Shown here: piece by piece, positions 1 to 9,458 of the stretch
Layout: each line of letters begins with the position of its first letter
How positions within the stretch are numbered: the first letter of the stretch is position 1
Made by a program: the position numbers and the translations under genes
NCBI GenBank assembly: GCA_002412715.1
Contig: DHVP01000023.1
Location: forward strand, 1 to 64,000
Length of the DNA stretch: 64,000 nucleotides
Source: Deltaproteobacteria bacterium UBA5205
GTDB taxonomy: Bacteria; Desulfobacterota; Syntrophorhabdia; Syntrophorhabdales; Syntrophorhabdaceae
Direction of reading: 5' to 3'
Notes under the pieces: model-generated
Database searches by the model: none
What the model saw: the letters and a program-made list of their open reading frames with translations, nothing else
What the model was told of the DNA's origin: nothing

Positions 1-108
1 ACTGCAGGCGCGGTGTGGTCTGCGGTGTCAACACCAATCTTCTTTGTCCCCTTTTTGCCGGAATAAAATGTCCCTTTTTCATCGGAATAAAATGTCCTCT
101 TTTTGCCG

Positions 109-906
109 TTACAGGGTTTCGTTCTCAGCGTCCTCTTCGGGTTTCGGCTCCAGGGCTTTGGTCGACAGACCCAGGATGCCCGCTTTTCGTTTCTCTTTGA
201 GCCGGTAACTTTCCCCCTTTATATTGAGCGTGGTGCAATGGTGCAGAAGACGGTCGAGTATCGCCGTTGCCAGCACCTGGTCGTTGAAGATTTCGCCCCA
301 GTCGACGAAGCTCTTATTGGAGGTTATGACAGTCGCCGCCTTCTCGTACCGTCTCGACAGGAGCCGGAAGAACAACCCTGCTTCATCTCTTGTCATAGGG
401 AGGTATCCCATCTCGTCGATGATGAGCACCTTCGGGTAGACGAACTGCTGGATCTGCCTCTCCACCCTGTTCTCGAGCCGTGCCCGGGTAAGCCGCGTAA
501 GCATTGACTCGAGGGTCAGGAAGAGCACCTTGTGGCCCGCCTCGATCGCCTTGATGCCGAGCGCTATCGCGAGGTGCGTCTTGCCGACGCCGGGCGGGCC
601 CAGCATGATGACGTTCTCTCCCCGGTCCACAAACCCGAGACCCGACAGTTCCCGCATCACCTTCCGATCAACGGAGGGCTGGAACGAGAAGTCGAACTGC
701 TCGAGCGTCTTGACCCAGGGGAAACGCGCGAGGGCAAGGCGGAACTCGATTCCCTTGCGGTGGCGGCCATTCCATTCGGTCGCGAGGACCTCCGTTAAGA
801 ACTCCCGGTAGCCCAGGTCTTTCTTAGCAGCCTGCTCGCAGACGGCATCGAGCTGCACCGTCAAATGTTCCAGTTTCATCTTCTCAAGGAGGCCTTCTAG
901 TTGCAT
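109..906 (-). CDS. istB: IS21 transposition helper ATPase IstB
   Basis: This 265-residue AAA+ ATPase helps the IstA transposase choose and bind target DNA. The Walker A motif GPPGVGKTH is near residues 103-111 and a Walker B-type IIDEMGYLP near 163-171, both standard for IstB/DnaC-like ATPases. The length is normal for the family. It overlaps the 3' end of istA by 10 bases, so the two are translated as one unit. The reading frame is intact, so the element may still be active. Confidence 0.95.
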   Translation of the reverse strand: MQLEGLLEKMKLEHLTVQLDAVCEQAAKKDLGYREFLTEVLATEWNGRHRKGIEFRLALARFPWVKTLEQFDFSFQPSVDRKVMRELSGLGFVDRGENVIMLGPPGVGKTHLAIALGIKAIEAGHKVLFLTLESMLTRLTRARLENRVERQIQQFVYPKVLIIDEMGYLPMTRDEAGLFFRLLSRRYEKAATVITSNKSFVDWGEIFNDQVLATAILDRLLHHCTTLNIKGESYRLKEKRKAGILGLSTKALEPKPEEDAENETL

Positions 907-2087
907 TGCGCCACCTCCTCGTATACGGACAGGTCCCGTCGCTCGACATTAAGGGACTTCCAGAGCGCGGCATGATGTTCAGCCTGGGTCGCCCATCCCT
1001 GCGTGCGGTCCTTGAGCCTGTGCTCGGCCACGATCGTTTCTCCGTCATAGACGGATAATAACCCGTCGAGGGTAAGCCGTGTCGTAACGAGGCGGCCCCG
1101 AAGGTTGTCGGGAATGCTGTAACGGTTACCCTTCATATCGACGTAGCCGTCCCAGGAGGCAAGGCGTGTTTCATAATAGGACGTGTCGTAGCGGACGGCC
1201 GGCAAGGGGCCAAGAACCGGAGCCTCGCGCAGAAAGCGTTCTTTAACGATCTCCTTTACCGTCCCGTGAAGCCGTGCGTCCGCTTCCCCTGCAAGCCATA
1301 ATTCTGCGAGCTGGTTCATATGAGAGAAGCTCTCGAAGGACCGGTAGCGGACGAAGAAGTTGTGCTTGATGTATCCCACCATTCTCTCGTCCTTACCCTT
1401 TGTCCTCGCCCGGTAGGGGCGGCACGCCTTAGGGGTGAACCCGTAATGGCCGGCAAGGTCGATAAAGCGTTCGTTGAACTTCACGGTTTGTCCGACCCGG
1501 TTCTCGATGACGGCGCTCTTCTGGTTGTCGACGAGCACCTCTTTTGTGACGCCTCCAAAATGTTCGAATGCCCGGATTATCCCTTCGTAGGTATGTTCGG
1601 CGTCGTTCGCATCGGTGCACCAGAAGTGGAAGCGGCGGGAGAAGCCGAGCGTGTTGACATTGAAATAAACCTTTTGACGCTGCCCGGCGACGACGGCTAC
1701 TATCTCGCCCCAGTCATGCTGCAGCTGGTGGCCGGGCGGGGTCTCGAACCTCACCGTAGCCCGGGAAGGACGTAAGGACCGCCGGGGCTTCATATAATCC
1801 CTGATGATCGTGGAACCGCCCGTATACCCTTTTGCCTTGAGTTCCTCGAGTATGACCTTGCCGTTCCACACCCCCTGGGACAGAAGATTGTCGATAAGCG
1901 GCTTGAAGGGGTCGAGCTTGCTGTAACGTGCATTCGGACGCTCTCCCGAGGGAGCATCTTGGCGGGCAAGCGCCCGGGTTATTGTCTTCGGGCTGACTCC
2001 CAACTCCTCTGCGATATCCTTTTTGTAGATGCCTTTTTCTGCCAGTTCCTTGATCTCCATCCAGTCCTCCTTTCTGAGCATCGGCAT
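897..2087 (-). CDS. istA: IS21 transposase IstA
   Basis: This 396-residue DDE transposase cuts and joins the IS21 ends. It has an N-terminal helix-turn-helix (KKDIAEELGVSPKTITRAL, near residues 18-36) and a retroviral-integrase-type core, where HDWGE and VLVDNQ carry the two expected aspartates and KGKDERMVGYIK lies at the third acidic position. Length and order fit the family. It is translated just before istB. No internal stop or frameshift is visible. Confidence 0.95.
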   Translation of the reverse strand: MPMLRKEDWMEIKELAEKGIYKKDIAEELGVSPKTITRALARQDAPSGERPNARYSKLDPFKPLIDNLLSQGVWNGKVILEELKAKGYTGGSTIIRDYMKPRRSLRPSRATVRFETPPGHQLQHDWGEIVAVVAGQRQKVYFNVNTLGFSRRFHFWCTDANDAEHTYEGIIRAFEHFGGVTKEVLVDNQKSAVIENRVGQTVKFNERFIDLAGHYGFTPKACRPYRARTKGKDERMVGYIKHNFFVRYRSFESFSHMNQLAELWLAGEADARLHGTVKEIVKERFLREAPVLGPLPAVRYDTSYYETRLASWDGYVDMKGNRYSIPDNLRGRLVTTRLTLDGLLSVYDGETIVAEHRLKDRTQGWATQAEHHAALWKSLNVERRDLSVYEEVAQCN

Positions 2088-2191
2088 ACCCTCCGGGATA
2101 AAAATCTATCCGCAGAGCGTATACCGGAATAGTTCATCGAGGGGACATTTTATTCCGGTGATTTAGGTACTTTTAACACTGGTGATGACAC

Positions 2192-3404
2192 GGTATTCCC
2201 ATGGCACAGCTTATTGGTTCCTCATTCCTCGACCTCGTGCCTGATGAATGTCGGAAGGTCTTTATAGGCTTTATTGATCTTTGCCGCGTAGAGATGTGTA
2301 CAACAGAGCTTTCGCTCGCGACATCATCCGGCAAGACGCTCTATACCCACCTTGCGGGAGGCCCCGAATTTCGAGACCACAGCCACACGAGCATCGTTGT
2401 AACCGACATTTCGGCCCGAAAACTTGCCGAGGAGGACCTCAGGATAGCGAACGACGAACTTGAACAACGCGTGGAAGAGAGGACACGAGCGCTGCGCGAC
2501 AGCGAGCACCGTGAACGCGTGCGGGCGGAGGAATTGGCTGGAGGCTATACCAACACCCGTCTTCATCGTCCATGACCCAGACTCCCTTCACATCACGGGC
2601 AATCGCGAGGCGGAGGAACTACTGCGGATTCCAAGGAACGACAAAGCCGTGCCCGCGACTTACCGGATCATGCGAGACGGGAAAGAAATACCAGTCGATC
2701 AGCTTCCCGTCCAACAAGCGGCCCGGGGTGATGAAGTACGGGACTGTGAATTAGACCTTGTCTTCACAGATGGCACCAAGCGCACGATTCGTGGTAACGC
2801 CACCCCGCTTAAGGGCCCCGATGGAAGCATCACCGGTGCTGTGAGCGCTTTTATCGACATTACCAAACGCAAGCAGGCGGAGGAGATACAGAGGCGGATA
2901 AACGTACGCCTGAAGATGGAACGTCACGAACTTCTCAGCGAGGTTGACCGGCGTAAAAAGGCGGAGGCAGGCCTGGATGCTAAGTCGCACGCCCTCGAAG
3001 AAGTGAACACGGCCCTTCGGGTCCTGCTGAAGCAAAGGGAAGAAGACAAAATTAGCCTTGAATCAAATATCCGCACGAACGTTGAAGAGCTGGTCCTGCC
3101 CCACGTGGCAAAATTGAAAAAAACCCGATTGGACGCAGCACAGGAGAGCATTATCGGTGTCATTGAAGACAACCTGATGGAGATAACGTCACCGATCATC
3201 AGGACACTGCATACTTTTGGCTTCACTCCGACGGAAATTGAGATTGTCTCCTATATAAAGATCGGTAAGACAGCGAAACAAGCTGCTGAATTACTGGGCA
3301 TATCCCCGCGAACGCTGGAGGGTCATCGATACAATATCAGAAAGAAACTGGGATTAGACCAGAAGAAATTAAATCTGCGGTCTTATTTACTGTCAATTCC
3401 ATAG
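2192..3404 (+). pseudogene. Truncated, frameshifted PAS-LuxR response regulator (left Kai locus)
   Basis: This is a broken paralogue of the intact 609-residue regulator at 18172-20001. Similarity begins exactly at the IS21 edge, at the position matching residue 98 of the intact protein, so the N-terminal coiled coil and half of the first PAS domain are gone. One frame runs to about 2540 and the match continues in another frame, so there is a frameshift near 2536. Relative to the intact paralogue the second PAS domain is also absent. The C-terminal half (PAS, coiled coil, LuxR-type helix-turn-helix ending in LRSYLLSIP) is open to 3404 and closely similar to the right copy. An ATG at 2460 opens the second frame but translates unrelated residues first, so it is not a natural start. 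Probably non-functional. Confidence 0.85.
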
Positions 3405-3469
3405 TCTTATACTTGATTTAACTAAGTATTATCCAAGTAACAATCCCGAATGATAATTACCCGGTACCT

Positions 3470-3846
3470 GTGTATACTCTTTATGAATTGGCACTTAAAA
3501 CTAAACATCTAAGGAATGCCGTAAAAGTATCGAAACAGCCGGTGTATTTGCTCCGTCTGTACATCGCCGGAATCTCTATAAGGTCAAGCCGCGCAATTGA
3601 GAATATCAAGAAGATATGCGAGGAATACCTGAAGGGCTGCTATGAACTCGAGGTGATCGATATCTATCAAAACCCCGTCCTCGCGAAAGGGGAACAGATA
3701 ATAGCGGTGCCGACCCTCATCAAGAAATTCCCACCCCCTCTAAAAAATTCATTGGTGATCTGAATGACACCGAGAAGATATTAATAGGCCTTGATTTGAA
3801 ACCTAAAAAGAAACAAATCAAGAGGAATTTAAGCCATGTCACCTAA
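3470..3846 (+). pseudogene. Frameshifted kaiB-like gene (kaiB1, left locus)
   Basis: This is a KaiB-family thioredoxin-fold protein of the type that docks on KaiC. It matches the intact kaiB1 at 17672-18091 (YLLRLYIAGIS, AIENIKKICEE, YELEVIDIYQ, EQIIAVPTLIKK). At about 3745, within the A run after CCCCTCT, one base is missing compared with the right copy. The frame then stops at 3763, while the KFIGDLNDTEKILIGLDLKPK tail continues in another frame to 3846. The in-frame stretch upstream of the KaiB core is also shorter than in the right copy. A sequencing slip in the A run is possible. Confidence 0.8.
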
Positions 3847-3875
3847 AAAGCCATCACCAGACCGCTTCCATCCCC
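3836..3875 (+). pseudogene. 5' remnant of a kaiC gene
   Basis: The start ATG followed by codons for SPKKPSPDRF matches the beginning of the KaiC proteins in this window (PSKKSPDHF and PRNKPVPDRF). It overlaps the end of the broken kaiB1 just as kaiB1 and kaiC overlap in the intact right locus. The match ends after about 12 codons. It looks like the stump of a kaiC lost by deletion or displacement, with the present kaiC beginning about 700 bases further on. Confidence 0.6.
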
Positions 3876-3989
3876 GGTCAGATTTACAAATGCCATCTCG
3901 CCGTTCGGGGTAAAACCATACAATTTCCTAACCATGTCAAACCCTCACAGTTTTGCCAGGTTCAGTATGCCGGGATGCCACATTTTGTT

Positions 3990-4244
3990 TTATTTGAACC
4001 CGCCCTCTGTCCTCATGACGGAGACCACATTGTCAGGATTTATTTCCATTCTTTCCTTTATCTGGCCATTATGATCACGGATGATAAGTGTGCCCCCACC
4101 TTGTTTACGAAGCATCATTTTGGCTGACGCGATCGCCGAAAACTCGGTATAGTGTACGCTGCATGGTTCATCGGCACATTCGAGTTTATTCACCCATCTA
4201 CCGTATCTTTCTTTATAGACCACCCTGTTTGTATTTGCATCCAT
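3990..4244 (-). CDS. Small DUF2188-like protein
   Basis: This 84-residue protein has the shape of the DUF2188 family: a GRWVNKLE beta segment, an 'AIASAKMMLRKQGG' helix, then 'TLIIRDHNGQIKERM'. Family function is unknown. It sits on the - strand in about 700 bases between the broken kaiB1 and the left kaiC, and has no counterpart in the right Kai locus. A purine-rich run of G just upstream of the ATG could serve as ribosome binding site. It was probably brought in by the rearrangement that left the kaiC stump. Confidence 0.5.
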   Translation of the reverse strand: MDANTNRVVYKERYGRWVNKLECADEPCSVHYTEFSAIASAKMMLRKQGGGTLIIRDHNGQIKERMEINPDNVVSVMRTEGGFK

Positions 4245-4559
4245 GGTTGCCCCCCCCTTGAATAATCAGGATACCCCAGGATACCCGTAAATTCTGTCAT
4301 CACAATAACGAGTAATGACGACATATTTAAATGGACATTCAAAGATTGTTTATTGAGAAAAAGTATTTTTATTGAAGTCTTTTTTTGCAAAATGAGACGG
4401 ACATCCAATCGCACGGAATCGTCCTAGATTCGCATGAAGACGGCTGACTTACGTAAAATATTTCTTTACAGTCGCATAAATTCGTTGTTAAAATCAGCCT
4501 TCAATTGTCGTCTATTGTATTCATCCCCTTGTTTAATTGATTAGAATAGGAGGATAAAA
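4245..4559. other. AT-rich gap upstream of left kaiC
   Basis: No gene is evident in these 315 bases. The stretch is richer in A and T than its surroundings and ends in a good ribosome binding site (AGGAGG at about 4549-4554) for the TTG start of kaiC. It may hold a promoter, but no convincing -35/-10 pair could be fixed by eye. Confidence 0.5.
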
Positions 4560-5999
4560 TTGCCGAGTAAAAAATCACCGGACCACTTCCAACTCGCAAA
4601 ATGCCCGACAGGTATTCAGGGCCTCGACGAGATCACCCTGGGGGGTATCCCGAGGGGCCGCCCAACCCTCATCACGGGCGCGGCAGGCAGCGGTAAAACG
4701 CTGATAGGCCTCGAGTTCCTCGTTAAAGGTGCTACCGAGTTCAATGAACCGGGCGTTTTCATGGCATTTGAGGAAACCGCAGAAGAACTTGCGACGAACG
4801 TGTCCTCCCTGGGTTTCGATCTGAACACCCTTGTGAAGGAAAAGAAGCTCGCCCTTGATTACGTTTATCTGGAACGTTCCGAGATCGACGAGACCGGGGA
4901 ATACGACCTCGAAGGCCTCTTTGTCCGTCTGGGTTATGCGATCGACTCCATACAGGCGAAACGGGTCGTTCTCGATACCATCGAAGTCCTTTTTTCTTCC
5001 TTTGCCAATGAAAACATCCTGAGGGCAGAGCTTCGGCGCCTGTTTCGCTGGCTGAAGCAAAAAGGGGTCACCGCCATCGTGACCGGGGAGCGGGGAACGG
5101 ATTCCATCACCCGTTACGGCATTGAGGAATACGTCGCAGATTGCGTAATACTTCTCGACCACAGGGTCAACGAACAGTTATCGACACGTCGCCTCCGGGT
5201 CGTGAAATACCGCGGGTCATACCACGGCACCAACGAGTACCCCTTCCTCATCGATAAAGACGGCATTTCGATACTTCCCATCACTTCTTTAGGCCTTATC
5301 GCGGACGCACCGCTGGAAAAGATATCGACGGGTATCCCCGGGCTTGACGCCATGTTTGAAGGCAAGGGATATTACGTCGGCTCGACCCTTCTTGTCTCGG
5401 GCACGGCAGGTACCGGGAAATCTACGCTTGCGGCCCAATTTGCGGTAGCCGCCTGCAAGAGAAAAGAAAGGGTCATTTACTTTGCCTTTGAAGAGTCCCC
5501 GCAACAGATCTTGAGAAACATGCGCCAGGCCGGGGTAGACCTCGAACCGTGCATAAACGATAAAAGCCTTATCATTCGGTCCGAGCGGCCCTCTCAACTG
5601 GGGCTTGAGATGCATCTTCTCCAGATGATGAAAATGGTCGCCGAATTTAAACCTCATGCAGTCGTTCTAGACCCCATGACGAACCTCATCTCCGTGGGGG
5701 TAGAGGGGGACGTTAAATCGATATTCACACGCTTCATCGACTTTCTGAAAATGAAGCAGGTGACATGCCTGTTCACGAGCCTCGTTGAACCAGGGGGCTT
5801 TGAGATGACGGCAGCCGGCGTTTCTTCGCTCATGGATGCTTGGATAATGCTCAAGCAGATCGACATTCATGGCGAAAGCAGCAGAACGCTCACCATCGTC
5901 AAGTCGAGGGGCATGGGCCACGTGAACCAGTCCATGGAATACCGCCTTACGGCAGACGGTCTTATATTGGAAGATGCACCCGGATTAAGTCGGGCATAA
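4560..5999 (+). CDS. kaiC: KaiC-like double RecA ATPase (left locus)
   Basis: This 479-residue protein has two RecA/KaiC domains. Walker A motifs are GAAGSGKT (residues 40-47) and GTAGTGKS (281-288). In cyanobacteria KaiC is a hexameric ATPase and autokinase whose phosphorylation is timed by KaiB and KaiA. The segment AGVSSLMDAW aligns with the cyanobacterial phospho-site loop (S431/T432) and offers S422/S423, so autophosphorylation is plausible but unproven. No KaiA gene is present. The start is TTG at 4560, chosen from the AGGAGG just upstream and the match to the right copy. The frame is intact although the neighbouring kaiB genes are broken. Confidence 0.9.
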   Translation: MPSKKSPDHFQLAKCPTGIQGLDEITLGGIPRGRPTLITGAAGSGKTLIGLEFLVKGATEFNEPGVFMAFEETAEELATNVSSLGFDLNTLVKEKKLALDYVYLERSEIDETGEYDLEGLFVRLGYAIDSIQAKRVVLDTIEVLFSSFANENILRAELRRLFRWLKQKGVTAIVTGERGTDSITRYGIEEYVADCVILLDHRVNEQLSTRRLRVVKYRGSYHGTNEYPFLIDKDGISILPITSLGLIADAPLEKISTGIPGLDAMFEGKGYYVGSTLLVSGTAGTGKSTLAAQFAVAACKRKERVIYFAFEESPQQILRNMRQAGVDLEPCINDKSLIIRSERPSQLGLEMHLLQMMKMVAEFKPHAVVLDPMTNLISVGVEGDVKSIFTRFIDFLKMKQVTCLFTSLVEPGGFEMTAAGVSSLMDAWIMLKQIDIHGESSRTLTIVKSRGMGHVNQSMEYRLTADGLILEDAPGLSRA

Positions 6000-6033
6000 C
6001 AGAAGATACAAGGGACAGCTGAGGAGTGATCGG

Positions 6034-6356
6034 ATGAAAAAACAAGAATCACAGAATCCCGAAGAAAATCCGGATTTCTGGCAGCTCAAACTCTATGTTG
6101 CAGGACAGACCCCGAAATCGCTTGCCGCCTTTGCGAACCTGAAAAAGATCTGCGACGAGCACCTCTTAGGCAAGTATAGGATCGAGATCATCGACCTTTT
6201 AGAGACCCCACCCTTGCAGCGGGCGATCAGATCCTCGCCATTCCTACACTCGTGAGAAAACTCCCCGAACCGGTAAGAAAAATTATCGGGGATCTTTCCC
6301 AAACCGAGCGGGTTCTCGTTGGTCTTGACATTCGCCCCGTTCCTGATAAAAAATAA
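6034..6356 (+). pseudogene. Frameshifted kaiB-like gene (kaiB2, left locus)
   Basis: The N-terminal half (FWQLKLYVAGQTPKSLAAF, KYRIEIIDLLE) is nearly identical to the intact kaiB2 at 15887-16207. One base is missing near 6209, where the right copy reads an extra A before CCCCAC. The frame stops at 6255, and the rest (ILAIPTLVRKLPEPVRKIIGDLS, ending about 6356) is preserved in another frame. It lies 30 bases after kaiC in the same direction. It is either a recent pseudogene or an assembly error. Confidence 0.8.
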
Positions 6357-6365
6357 GAGTTCAAC

Positions 6366-6730
6366 ATGAAGAAAAAAATCAACGATCAGATAGAGATCTT
6401 TGAGGAAGCAATAAAGGGTTCGGAAGATAAGAAGTATGTGCTGCGCCTCTACGTGGCCGGAGCCACCCCGCGATCTACCGAGTCGATCATAATATCAAGA
6501 AGATCTGCGAGGAACACCTGAAGGGCCGCTACGAACTGGAGGTGATCGACATCTACCAGCAGCCGGCCCTTGCCAAAGGGGAACAGATCATCGCAGCACC
6601 AACGCTCGTTAAGAAACTGCCGCAGCCCCTGCGCAGGTTTATCGGCAATCTGGCGGACGTGGAACGCATCCTTGTCGGTCTCGACCTCAAACCTAAGGAC
6701 GAGGTCAAACCGGAGCCTGACAAAAAATAA
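6366..6730 (+). pseudogene. Frameshifted kaiB-like gene (kaiB3, left locus)
   Basis: The gene begins at ATG 6366 (MKKKINDQIEIFEEAIKGS) and matches the intact kaiB3 at 15514-15879. Near 6492, in the codons for SIINIK, one A is missing, so the frame is lost. The second half (YELEVIDIYQQPALAKGEQ through KDEVKPEPDKK) is intact in another frame to 6730. Its end is two bases from the kinase ATG at 6733, as in the right locus. This is the third single-base loss in the three left kaiB genes. Confidence 0.8.
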
Positions 6731-6732
6731 CC

Positions 6733-9276
6733 ATGGGTAAAAGAAGGACCTACCAAGAGCTCGAGAGCGAACTGACGACGGCGCAGTCGCGTCTCGAGGA
6801 GCTCGAAGAAACTATCCGGGCTATCAAGGGAAACGAGGTCGATGCACTCGTTATTGACGGACCAGACGGGGGACAGCAGGTGTTCACCCTTCAAGGCCCT
6901 GACCAGCCGTATCGCACCCTCATGGAGACCATGTCCGAAGGTGCCCTCACTATAGCGGCCGACGGGACGATCCTTTATTGCAACAAGCATTTCTCGGACC
7001 TCGTCGGGATGCCTCTTAACAAGATCATCGGCATTTCTTTTTACGATTTTATTGCAGCCCCAAAGGGTCGATCGCTCGAAGCGATGCTCAAGGAGTGCAG
7101 GGCCGAGGCCTGCACGGGGGAATTCTCTCTCAAAACCGTTGATGGAAAACGAGTGCCCGTCGCTCTCTCCGCTAATCTGCTAACACTTAACGATGCAGAG
7201 ACCTTCTCCATAGTGACCGCCAATCTGATTGAACAGAAGCGTGTTCAGGCGATGCTGGAGAAGAACCGGGACCTCCTCGAAAAGAAGGTCGAGGAGCGAA
7301 CTGCTCATTTGCAGGCCGAGATCGCCGAGCGCAAGCAAGCGGAACAGCGGCTCACGGCTACGCTGGAGAGTATAACCGACGGCTTTCTCTCGCTTGATCG
7401 GAACTGGTCCTACAACTATTTCAATCAAAGAGGGGCACAGATGCTTGGCATGAAGCGGGAGGACCTAATCGGAGGGCGTGTGTGGGACCTTTTTCCTCAT
7501 GCGACTCATTCCAATTTCTACAAGGAGTACCACCGGGCGGTCGATACCAATACGCCGGTTCACTTTGAGGAATACTACCCCGACCCGCTGAATCTGTGGC
7601 TGGAATGCCATTGTTATCCATTACCGGGAGGATTGACTGTCTTCTTCCGAGACATCACCGAACGCAAGCTGATGGAGGAGGAACTTCGCAAGTCGCGTGA
7701 CGAACTGGAACAACGTGTTGAGGAGAGGACAGCTGAGATATCGAAGATGAACGCCGAGCTGCAAAAAAGTGAGGAAAGATTTCGAGCACTCGTAACAGCC
7801 AGTTCTGATGCCGTCTATAGCATGAGCCCGGATTGGACCGAAATGCTACAACTCCAGGGTAGGGATTTTATCCCCGATACGGAAACATCGAGCACCGCCT
7901 GGTACGAGCTATACATTCCTGGGGAGGACCGCGCTCAGGTGAGAGCGGCAATCAACAAAGCCATCAGGGCCAAAAGTACTTTTGAACTGGAACATCGGGT
8001 TCTGCGTGTAGACGGAACCCCGGGCTGGACGTTCTCGCGGGCCATCCCCATCCTTGCTAAAAATGGTGAAATCGTCGAATGGTTCGGTACTGCCACCGAT
8101 ATCACTGAGAGTAAACGGATGCAGGAGCAGCTCCGCCAGTCCCAGAAAATGGAAGCCATAGGCACTCTCGCCGGAGGCATCGCCCACGACTTCAATAATC
8201 TTCTTGGTGCCGTCATCGGCTTCACGGAGCTGATACAGGATGACTTACCCGAAGGGAATCCCGGTCATCGCCACGCCTCGAAAGTTCTGGAGGCAGGTTT
8301 ACGCGGCCGCGACCTCGTAAAGCAGATGCTTACCTTCAGTCGCAAGACGGAGCATAAGAAGGAGCCCTTCCAGCTTTCCATCATCGTCAAAGAGAGTGCC
8401 AAACTTCTTCGGGCATCCATACCGACGACAATCAAAATGAATGTCGATGTTACGAACGAATCGTGGATTATCCTGGCAGACCCGGTCCAGGTTCAACAGG
8501 TGATTATGAATCTCTGCACCAACGCGTACCAGGCCATGCTGGAAAAAGGCGGCACTCTTACTATCGAACTCTCCGATTCCAGCGTCGACCCATCAAATGG
8601 CAACTCTCCGAACACTGAGCCGAGCCTCTATATGAAGCTCACGATCCGTGACACGGGTATAGGCATCCCTGCAAAGATCAAGGACAGGATATTCGATCCC
8701 TTCTTTACCACGAAGAAAGTCGGTGAGGGAACGGGTCTCGGTCTCTCGGTTGTCATGGGCATAGTAAATCAGTCCGGCGGCTACATCACCGTTAAGAGCA
8801 AACCCCGTAAAGGTTCCGCGTTCTCGGTCTATTTTCCGAAGATCACCGGAGAACTGGCCGCTGGTGTCAGGGTCAAAGAAGAGGCCCTGCCCACCGGTAC
8901 CGAACGTATCCTTTTTGTTGATGACGAAGAGGCCCTTTTACAGATGGGCCAGCAGCTTCTTGCGAAACTCGGTTACACGGTGTCAGGCCAGGGAAGCAGC
9001 GAAGCAGCCCTGGCACTTATCCAGGAGAATCCCTCCAACTTCGACCTTGTGATTACCGATCAGACCATGCCGGAGATGACGGGGGTGGAACTGGCACAGC
9101 GGATTCTCGCCATCAGGCCCGATATGCCCATTATCCTCTGCACAGGTTTCAGCCATCTCGTCGATGCGGACTCTGCCAAAGCCGCAGGCATCCGGGGCTT
9201 TGCAATGAAGCCCCTTACAAAGGCAGAGATTGCAAAGACCGTCAGGGAAGTGTTGGACGGAGAAGATTCAGCATAA
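6733..9276 (+). CDS. Hybrid PAS histidine kinase-receiver (left locus)
   Basis: This 847-residue soluble sensor kinase starts with a short coiled coil and a PAS domain (about 1-170) shared with the other regulators of both Kai loci. A second PAS (about 205-320) and a third (about 350-470) follow. The HisKA box GGIAHDFNNLLG has phospho-acceptor His485, followed by an ATPase domain with DTGIGIP and GEGTGLGLSVV. The C-terminal receiver has VDDEE and the phospho-acceptor Asp776 (VITDQTMPEMTG). No membrane segment is seen. It is the last gene of the left kai operon. The middle PAS domains differ from those of the right paralogue, so the two kinases probably sense different cues. Confidence 0.93.
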   Translation: MGKRRTYQELESELTTAQSRLEELEETIRAIKGNEVDALVIDGPDGGQQVFTLQGPDQPYRTLMETMSEGALTIAADGTILYCNKHFSDLVGMPLNKIIGISFYDFIAAPKGRSLEAMLKECRAEACTGEFSLKTVDGKRVPVALSANLLTLNDAETFSIVTANLIEQKRVQAMLEKNRDLLEKKVEERTAHLQAEIAERKQAEQRLTATLESITDGFLSLDRNWSYNYFNQRGAQMLGMKREDLIGGRVWDLFPHATHSNFYKEYHRAVDTNTPVHFEEYYPDPLNLWLECHCYPLPGGLTVFFRDITERKLMEEELRKSRDELEQRVEERTAEISKMNAELQKSEERFRALVTASSDAVYSMSPDWTEMLQLQGRDFIPDTETSSTAWYELYIPGEDRAQVRAAINKAIRAKSTFELEHRVLRVDGTPGWTFSRAIPILAKNGEIVEWFGTATDITESKRMQEQLRQSQKMEAIGTLAGGIAHDFNNLLGAVIGFTELIQDDLPEGNPGHRHASKVLEAGLRGRDLVKQMLTFSRKTEHKKEPFQLSIIVKESAKLLRASIPTTIKMNVDVTNESWIILADPVQVQQVIMNLCTNAYQAMLEKGGTLTIELSDSSVDPSNGNSPNTEPSLYMKLTIRDTGIGIPAKIKDRIFDPFFTTKKVGEGTGLGLSVVMGIVNQSGGYITVKSKPRKGSAFSVYFPKITGELAAGVRVKEEALPTGTERILFVDDEEALLQMGQQLLAKLGYTVSGQGSSEAALALIQENPSNFDLVITDQTMPEMTGVELAQRILAIRPDMPIILCTGFSHLVDADSAKAAGIRGFAMKPLTKAEIAKTVREVLDGEDSA

Positions 9277-9458
9277 CAGCTTTCGCATGGCAATCCGCAC
9301 ACAGCCGGCAAACAGGCGGTACACCAGTTGTAGGTGTACCAGCTAACTTTCTTCTTGCAATCCACCCCCTGTCTTCTGGACAATATAGTCGATACAGGGG
9401 CGAGTAAATTCGTAATACATGCAGGCCCATCGGAGCCCACTGCTTCTCGGAGGCCTCC

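Larger units (their letters stand above)
26..2190 (-). mobile_element. IS21-family insertion sequence (istA-istB)
   Basis: The element carries istA and istB with a short overlap, as IS21 elements do. Its ends are imperfect inverted repeats: TGTCAACACCA begins near 26 and the complement of TGTCATCACCA ends at 2190. Inside each end is a second matching block (CCGGAATAAAATGTCCC at 58-74, its exact complement at 2142-2158), and the left end has a further copy near 83-97; multiple end repeats are typical of IS21. A 3-4 bp 'cgg(t)' on both sides may be the target duplication. The right flank is inside a PAS-LuxR gene, but the 25 bases left of the IS do not match the expected upstream part of that gene. 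Confidence 0.85.

Noticed and set aside
2460..2535. ATG 2460 as the start of an independent LuxR gene
   Set aside because: The first residues are out of frame with the homologous protein; the frame only becomes homologous after about 2536, so this is a frameshifted remnant.
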